DNA of 64,000 bases from Bog-532 sp963830385 (GTDB lineage Bacteria; Actinomycetota; Actinomycetes; Streptosporangiales; Streptosporangiaceae): NCBI GenBank assembly GCA_963830385.1, contig CAWHMD010000006.1, positions 434,001-498,000 on the forward strand, given 5' to 3'. Below are positions 59,254-64,000 of the stretch, in pieces. The position numbers and the translations under genes were made by a program. The notes below the pieces were generated by a model. It worked only from the letters and a program-made list of their open reading frames with translations. It searched no databases and was not told the origin of the DNA. Every line of letters starts with the position of its first letter. Position 1 is the stretch's first letter.

Positions 59254-60186
59254 TCAGCGGCCGGGCTGGGCATACCAGCGCTGGGCGGTGCGGTGGAACA
59301 ACATAGCCAGCTCGTCGTCGGAGAAAGCGGAGAAGATCGCCTCGTAGGCGGCATACAGCCGCCCGAATCCTGACCGCAGGTTCTCGATCGGCAGGTCTGA
59401 GCCGAGCATGCACCGCTGGGGACCGAAGATGCCGGTCACCTCCAGCAACCAGGGGCGTATCCGGGACAGCGTCCAGTCGCCGAAGATGGTGCCGATGGCG
59501 TCGATCCGCGTCGCCACGTTGCCGGCTGCGGCCAGGCTGGCGAGACGGTCCATGTGCCCGGCGCGGTCTGCGCCGTCACGGGTGGCTTCTGGCCAGCCGA
59601 AGTGGTCGATGACGATCTTCAGGTCAGGGAACTGGGCTGCCAGCCGGGTCACGACGCCGAGCTGGCTGGACGTCGCCTCGACTGTGGCCACCAGGCCACT
59701 GCCGGCCAGCAGGGCCAGATTGTCCCGGACCAGCCGGGTATCCAGAAAATCCTCATCGGTGACTCGCCCGGACAACGCCGGCGCCAGCCGCATCCGGATG
59801 CTGCGGATCAGGGGCCGCTCTCGGCAGCGCTCGACCAGGTCGGAGAAGGCCACCGACGCCGGGTCACCCAAGGTGACCAGGGCGATAACCGGCGGTGTTC
59901 CGTCCTGCTGCTGGCCGGCCCAGTCGGCAGCGGCCAGCGGATCCGCGGCCCCGGCGTCGGACCAGATAACGCCGCGCACGTCATAGTCCAGCGTTTCCCG
60001 CCGGTAGTCGCTCAAGGTGTACTTGTCGGGCAGGCTCTCATAGTCGCCGAGCATGTCCCGGACAACGGTGCGATCGGACAGCCAGAACACCGGATTGTCA
60101 CCCTGATCCCACAGGTGGACGTTGCAATCGGCGATCGGGCCGATGCCGGGCCGCGCCTCTGAAGCCACCGCCAGAACGTACCTCAA
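59254..60186 (-). CDS. Amidohydrolase-2 family (TIM-barrel) hydrolase
   Basis: 310 residues. The N-terminal DCNVHLWDQGDNPVFW replaces the usual D-x-H metal motif with N-V-H. Further matches are YDVRGVIWSDAGAADPLAAADWA, IRSIRMRLAP, LKIVIDHFGWPEA and CMLGSDLPIENLRSGFGRLYAAYEAIF, where the His and Asp of the barrel are conserved. COG3618-type lactonases or decarboxylases are the nearest functional group. Cytoplasmic. Convergent with the membrane protein gene, with 30 bases between. Confidence 0.88.
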   Translation of the reverse strand: MRYVLAVASEARPGIGPIADCNVHLWDQGDNPVFWLSDRTVVRDMLGDYESLPDKYTLSDYRRETLDYDVRGVIWSDAGAADPLAAADWAGQQQDGTPPVIALVTLGDPASVAFSDLVERCRERPLIRSIRMRLAPALSGRVTDEDFLDTRLVRDNLALLAGSGLVATVEATSSQLGVVTRLAAQFPDLKIVIDHFGWPEATRDGADRAGHMDRLASLAAAGNVATRIDAIGTIFGDWTLSRIRPWLLEVTGIFGPQRCMLGSDLPIENLRSGFGRLYAAYEAIFSAFSDDELAMLFHRTAQRWYAQPGR

Positions 60187-60272
60187 CGCGGGCTCCCCGC
60201 CAACCAGCGCGCGGTCCGGCTGTGGTCTCTGGGCCTCGCACGACGCGACCCGGGTGGCCAGGCACTCCTCGC

Positions 60273-60989
60273 TCAGCTGCCCGGCTTGGGCCTACGACGG
60301 CCTGATCTCGCGGGTCCGGGCGCACGGCCGTTCCGCCATGGGCGGGGGGCACGGCCGGATTTCCCAGGCCAGAACTCCCCATCCGGGGTCTCACCCGTCC
60401 TCGCCGCGATCAGCGTCTCGGGCTTGTGCGGAGACACGATGACCGTGGCCTCCGAAAGAAGGCGTAGTGCCCGGCTCTCCCGGCCATAGCCCAGCGGGTA
60501 GAACAGGAACTCGTCGATCGGGAACCACAGCCCGATCCAGGCCAGTACCCAGCCGACGTGGTCGGTGACGACATTGGCGGCACCTCCGGCGGGCCGCATC
60601 CCGGTCGCCAGTACCGTCAGCACGAGCCCCAGAGCCGTCACGGGAATGCCGATGCGCAGGGCACTGAGACCGCCGAGCCGTAGGGACCGGCTCTCCCAGC
60701 GGTTGTACCGGAGCCGGTGCCTGCAATACCGCCGCAACGTCCGGGCCAGCCGCTGGTCCAGCCCGTCACTGATTTCCTCGGCCGGCAACTGGATTTCCAG
60801 TTGCACCGGGCGCCTGGACAAGCTGCCGCGCAGGGCGCTCAAGCAGAAGTCGACTCCCGTGAGGAAGTTGCGGTACTCGGAGAACACGTCCGTCTGAGGC
60901 ATCTCGAACATGTCGTTGGGCCGCATCAGCCGGAGCGTGATGACCCGGCACTTGCGCCGAGCCGGCGCACCATCGACCGACTCCCCCAT
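60273..60989 (-). CDS. Uncharacterised two-helix membrane protein
   Basis: 238 residues. A basic cytoplasmic-looking N-terminal half (VITLRLMRPNDMFEMPQTDVFSEYRNFLTGVDFCLSALRGSLSRRPVQLEIQLPAEEISDGLDQRLARTLRRYCRHRLRYNRWESR) precedes a hydrophobic hairpin (RIGIPVTALGLVLTVLATGM and VTDHVGWVLAWIGLWFPIDEFLFYPLGYG). A Pro/Arg-rich tail ends it. No family recognised. It may be downstream of nothing else: its start is divergent from the M23 peptidase gene. The last 40 residues look like random coil and may be poorly conserved. Confidence 0.8.
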   Translation of the reverse strand: MGESVDGAPARRKCRVITLRLMRPNDMFEMPQTDVFSEYRNFLTGVDFCLSALRGSLSRRPVQLEIQLPAEEISDGLDQRLARTLRRYCRHRLRYNRWESRSLRLGGLSALRIGIPVTALGLVLTVLATGMRPAGGAANVVTDHVGWVLAWIGLWFPIDEFLFYPLGYGRESRALRLLSEATVIVSPHKPETLIAARTGETPDGEFWPGKSGRAPRPWRNGRAPGPARSGRRRPKPGS

Positions 60990-61088
60990 GGGGTCACCCT
61001 ACGGCGGTCATCGCCAACAGAGCCTGTGTCACTTTATGTGACCGAACCTGTGCACCAGTGCTGCAGCCTTGCGCCCGCCGGGAGGACC

Positions 61089-62300
61089 GTGGCCCGCAAC
61101 AGCAGTGTGGCGCTGTCGTCTGCCCTGCAGCGCGCTCGCCTGCGCCCCGGCACTCAGTTCACGCCAGTCACCGCGTCGACGTTGACTGTCCCCGAGCCGG
61201 TGGCGGGCAGCGATGACCGAATTCACCTGGCGTACGAACTGCTCCTGCTGAACAGCGCGGCCGCGCCGGTCCGTATCAGCCAGGTGGAGGTTCAGGACGC
61301 CACCACCCACAAGGTGCTGCTCAATCTCACCGGCGCCGCGCTGACCTCAGCCTTCACCCCCGTCGCGGGCCCGGCTGGGGACGAGTCCACCGACGACCCG
61401 GCGGCCGGCTCACCACCGGCGACAATCCCGTCTTCAGCGACCTGGGTGGTCTGGCTGGACGTGTCGCTCCCGGCGGGGCAGCCGGTGCCCCGCCATCTTG
61501 TTCACCGGGTGGCCGGGACGATTGTCCTGCCGGGCGGCGTTTCGCCGGTGCCCTTCGACGACCTGATCAAGCCCGTGGACACCAGCCAGCGCGCCGCGAC
61601 GGTGCTCAGCGCGCCGGTCAAAGGTGGCACCTGGTACATGAGCGAGGGCTGCGGCAGCGACAACACGCACCACCGGCGCGGGCTGGCCCCGGTAAACGGC
61701 GAGCTGTCGGTGCCGCAACGCTTCGCGATCGACTTCTTCATGGTGGACGCCCGGAATCGGACGTGGGCCGGTGACCCGTCCAAGGTGACCAGCTACTTCT
61801 CTTACCGCCAGCCTATTGTCGCGGCCGCTCCCGGGACCGTCGTCGACAGTGAGGACGGGCTGCCGAACAGCACCGCGCTACCGGACCCGCCCAAGCCGCC
61901 GCCCATTGATCAGACCGTCGGCAACCATGTCACCGTCCGGATCGGCACCGGCCTGTACGTGCTGTACGCCCACATGGATCCAGGTTCGGTCCGGGTACAC
62001 ATCGGCGAGAAGGTGACCAGGGGCCAGTTGCTCGGGCTGATCGGGACGAGCGGTAATTCCACGACACCGCACCTGCACTTTCAGATCATGACGACGCCTG
62101 AGTTCTTCCCGACTGACAGCGTGCCCTACGTCTTTGATCAGTTCCGGCTGCTCGGCCGCGTTCCCGACCGGATTTGGGATGACAACCTCGGGCTGCAGCC
62201 CACGGGCACGCTTCCCGTCGTACCGGCTCAGCCGTCCGGCCTCCACTTCCACCAGTTGCCCCTCGACCGCACTGTCGTCCGGTTCGCTCCCAGGCCCTGA
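61089..62300 (+). CDS. M23-family (LytM-like) peptidase
   Basis: 403 residues from GTG 61089, which follows GGGAGG closely. An in-frame GTG at about 61038 is an alternative. The first half (to about 190) is a beta-rich domain of unknown type (LAYELLLLNSAAAPVRISQVEVQDATTHKVLLNLTG; TWVVWLDVSLPAGQPVPRHLVHRV). The LytM/M23 domain (about 215-350) has FAIDFFMVDARNRTW, IVAAAPGTVVDSEDG, NHVTVRIGTGLYVLYAHMDPGSVRVHIGEKVTRGQLLGLIGTSGNSTTPHLHFQIM; the AHM and HLHF histidines are the catalytic/zinc pair. No signal peptide is visible, which is odd for a cell-wall peptidase. Confidence 0.88.
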   Translation: MARNSSVALSSALQRARLRPGTQFTPVTASTLTVPEPVAGSDDRIHLAYELLLLNSAAAPVRISQVEVQDATTHKVLLNLTGAALTSAFTPVAGPAGDESTDDPAAGSPPATIPSSATWVVWLDVSLPAGQPVPRHLVHRVAGTIVLPGGVSPVPFDDLIKPVDTSQRAATVLSAPVKGGTWYMSEGCGSDNTHHRRGLAPVNGELSVPQRFAIDFFMVDARNRTWAGDPSKVTSYFSYRQPIVAAAPGTVVDSEDGLPNSTALPDPPKPPPIDQTVGNHVTVRIGTGLYVLYAHMDPGSVRVHIGEKVTRGQLLGLIGTSGNSTTPHLHFQIMTTPEFFPTDSVPYVFDQFRLLGRVPDRIWDDNLGLQPTGTLPVVPAQPSGLHFHQLPLDRTVVRFAPRP

Positions 62301-62365
62301 GCCTTCCGCCCGAGCGCGCCGCGGACTACTCGGCCTCTGACGCCCGGATCACCTGATGGCGCTCC

Positions 62366-63616
62366 CTAGCCGCGCCCGCGGGCGGGTGGGACGCCAAGGG
62401 CGAGGACCGCGGTGTCGTCGTCCAAGCCGCCGGCGAAGCTGTCGAGCAGCTGGCTGATCGCGCTGACGGTGGCGCTGGCGGTGGCGGGTGCGATCCCGGC
62501 GGCGAACGTGCTCAGGGCGTCGAAACCGTAGCGACTGCGCCCATTGCCGGTGCGGGCTTCGGGCAGCCCGTCGGTGTACAGGAGCAATGTGTCACCAGGA
62601 TCCAGCCTGATCGTGCTGACCGGGAAGACCGGGTCCTCGAAGATCCCGAGCAGCGGGCCGCCGGCGATGAGGTGGTACCCGGCGGCGCCACCCGAGCGCA
62701 GCAGGAGAGGCGGCGGATGGCCACCGCTGGCCAGGCTCAGGCTGAAGCCGTCGCCGTCCGGGCTGAGCAGGCCGAAGACGGCGGTGCAGAAGAGGCCGTC
62801 GTTACCTCCGCGATTGTCGCGCATGGCGGTATTCAGGCTGCTCAGCACGGCGCCTGGGTCGGGGTCGTAGACCGCCGCGGCCCGAAGGGTGTAGCGGATC
62901 TGGGAGGTCGCGATGGCGGAGGCCGCCCCCTTGCCGCATACGTCGCCCAGGAACAGGCCCCACCGATCCTGGCTCAGGGCGAACAGGTCGTAGAAGTCGC
63001 CGCCGACCTCGTCCAGGGACGCGAAGTGGTAGTACGCGGCCGCCTCTAGACCGGGAACAGCTGGCAGCGCGGGCGGGAGCAGGCTCCGCTGCAAGGTGCT
63101 GGCCAGCACCTGGAGCCGTTCCCGCTCACGCTCGGCTTCCTGCCGGGCGCGCAGCAGTTCGCGTTCGTAGGCGCGGCGGTCGCGGCCGTCGACAATCGTG
63201 GTCCGGATCAGCTGCGGCTCTCCCCCAGCTCCGACCTTGACCACGGAATTGACGAGAACGGGCAGCCGATCGCCGTTGGCGGCCTGCAGTTCGAGGGCGA
63301 CGCCGCCAATCTCGCCTTGCATGGTCAGCAGTGGGGCGAAGTGGGTTTCATGGTAAAGCCTGCCGCCCACCGTCAGCAGGTCGGAGAAGTAGCGATGGCC
63401 CACCAGTTGCTCCCGGCTGTAGCCGAGCCAGTTGAGGAGCGTGGTGTTGATCTTGGCGATGAGGCCGTCCATGAGCGTGGACAGATAACCGCACGGGGCG
63501 TTCTCGTACAGATCTTCGGCGCTGTCCTCCAGCAGGGAGGAGATGTCCTGGTCTGCTGGGTGGCCCGCCCGGCCAGAACCCTCGCCAGCCCGGTCGGGCC
63601 CGGTGCCTCCGCTCAT
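62366..63616 (-). CDS. rsbP: RsbP-like PAS-PP2C phosphatase
   Basis: 416 residues from the ATG at 63616. A PAS domain (about 38-150: LYENAPCGYLSTLMDGLIAKINTTLLNWLGYSREQLVGHRYFSDLLTVGG, VALELQAANGDRLPVLVNSVVKV) is joined by a coiled coil (RRAYERELLRARQEAERERERLQVLASTLQRSLLPPALP) to a PP2C/SpoIIE domain with VGGDFYDLFALS, LGDVCGKGAASAI, SGGHPPPLLL, LLYTDGLPEARTG and LDDDTAVLAL. This is the domain order of Bacillus RsbP, the energy-stress phosphatase. Its ATG overlaps the stop of an RsbQ-like gene, the same gene order as the Bacillus rsbQ-rsbP operon. Confidence 0.93.
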   Translation of the reverse strand: MSGGTGPDRAGEGSGRAGHPADQDISSLLEDSAEDLYENAPCGYLSTLMDGLIAKINTTLLNWLGYSREQLVGHRYFSDLLTVGGRLYHETHFAPLLTMQGEIGGVALELQAANGDRLPVLVNSVVKVGAGGEPQLIRTTIVDGRDRRAYERELLRARQEAERERERLQVLASTLQRSLLPPALPAVPGLEAAAYYHFASLDEVGGDFYDLFALSQDRWGLFLGDVCGKGAASAIATSQIRYTLRAAAVYDPDPGAVLSSLNTAMRDNRGGNDGLFCTAVFGLLSPDGDGFSLSLASGGHPPPLLLRSGGAAGYHLIAGGPLLGIFEDPVFPVSTIRLDPGDTLLLYTDGLPEARTGNGRSRYGFDALSTFAAGIAPATASATVSAISQLLDSFAGGLDDDTAVLALGVPPARGRG

Positions 63617-64000
63617 GACGAGGGGCTGGCGGCAAAGGAAGCGATGGCCGCGAGGGTGGCTTCGGGCGCACTTAGCTGCGGGCAGTGACCGGTTGCGGGC
63701 AGAGTGTGCAGGGTACTGCCGGGGATCCTGGCGTGGACAAAGGCGCCGACCTGAGGCGGCGCGATCGCGTCCCGGGCGCACTGCAGTATCAGGGTGGGCA
63801 CGGTCACCTGAGCCAGATCGGACCGGTTATCCGACAAGAACGTCGCCTGGGCGAAGACCCGCGCGATCGCCGGGTCGGCCCGGCAGAAGGTGCTGGCCAG
63901 CTCTTCGGCCAGTTCCGGACGCTCCGGATTACCCATGATGACCGGGGCCATAGCGGCCGACCAGCCCAGATAATTGCTGTCCAGCGACTCCAGCAGCTCG
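63613..64000 (-). CDS. rsbQ: RsbQ-like alpha/beta hydrolase (partial, runs off the right edge)
   Basis: C-terminal 128 residues only; the frame is still open at 64000. The part seen follows RsbQ closely: ELLESLDSNYLGWSAAMAPVIMGNPERPELAEELASTFCRADPAIARVFAQATFLSDNRSDLAQVTVPTLILQCARDAIAPPQVGAFVHARIPGSTLHTLPATGHCPQLSAPEAT. The catalytic Asp (CARDAIAPP) and His (GHCPQ) are in place; the nucleophile Ser lies outside the window. RsbQ is needed for RsbP activation in Bacillus and belongs to the fold group of the plant KAI2/D14 receptors. It overlaps the RsbP-like gene by four bases. Confidence 0.9.
   Translation of the reverse strand, partial: ELLESLDSNYLGWSAAMAPVIMGNPERPELAEELASTFCRADPAIARVFAQATFLSDNRSDLAQVTVPTLILQCARDAIAPPQVGAFVHARIPGSTLHTLPATGHCPQLSAPEATLAAIASFAASPSS

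Noticed and set aside
1..64000. CRISPR arrays, tRNA or rRNA genes, insertion sequences, prophage genes
   Set aside because: No spaced direct-repeat arrays, cloverleaf-like sequences, transposase or phage motifs were seen on either strand.

Overview
The window looks like a chromosomal segment of a high-GC actinomycete. Base composition is strongly GC-rich, third codon positions are almost all G or C, and GTG and TTG starts are frequent. The family content fits: F420-type flavin oxidoreductases, an ECF sigma factor with a C-terminal NTF2-like tail, a class II DAHP synthase, many TetR, LuxR and AraC regulators, and Rsb-type partner-switching proteins. The genus cannot be fixed from the sequence. 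No tRNA, rRNA, CRISPR array, insertion sequence or prophage gene was found.

Layout. 0-4 kb: an AraC and a TetR regulator, an ArsR-SRPBCC pair with a clear operator, then two damaged genes (alpha/beta hydrolase, universal stress protein). 4-7.4 kb: a sodium:solute symporter with a small membrane partner, a 101-residue protein behind a perfect palindrome, and a G1-type glutamic peptidase. 7.5-10.5 kb: a three-gene NarL-type two-component operon with one active-looking kinase and one degenerate kinase. 10.6-18.3 kb: nitronate monooxygenase plus redoxin, an NB-ARC/LuxR regulator, a SigX5-like ECF factor, a PPOX/F420 oxidoreductase, a TetR remnant without its DNA-binding domain, a DsrE-like protein and a methyltransferase. 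18.4-22.8 kb: class II DAHP synthase overlapping a 2Fe-2S protein and a frameshifted FAD oxidoreductase, an AraC regulator and a DHFR/RibD-like protein. 23-28.4 kb: an SNF2-type helicase, two Rieske proteins and an MFS pump.

28.4-33.1 kb is the most coherent novel-looking unit. A BlaI/MecI-type repressor and a BlaR1-like M56 membrane peptidase sit among palindromic sites related to CTACTAA-N5-TTAGTAG. These sites lie in front of a secreted repeat protein, an ECF sigma factor with a membrane partner, the repressor itself, and an ABC1/UbiB-type kinase. It reads as a self-contained, locally encoded regulon.

33.1-49 kb: RNase HI, a GH2 glycosidase, an EEP-family phosphatase/nuclease, a D,D-carboxypeptidase divergent from an OmpR-type two-component system, an MFS/two-methyltransferase operon, a TetR-SDR divergent pair with two operators, a phosphodiester-glycosidase-like protein, and a second two-component system. 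49-54.7 kb: a berberine-bridge-type oxidoreductase next to a SARP/AAA regulator, and a frameshifted LLM flavin oxidoreductase. 54.9-64 kb: two stress partner-switching modules. The first is a PP2C phosphatase, anti-sigma-type ATPase and STAS antagonist with two partner genes. The second is an RsbQ-RsbP pair that runs off the right edge. An amidohydrolase, an M23 peptidase and an unknown membrane protein lie between them.

Several otherwise well conserved genes are broken by apparent single-base losses in short C/G runs. This points either to indel errors in the assembly or to real decay, and it should be kept in mind for every frameshift called here.
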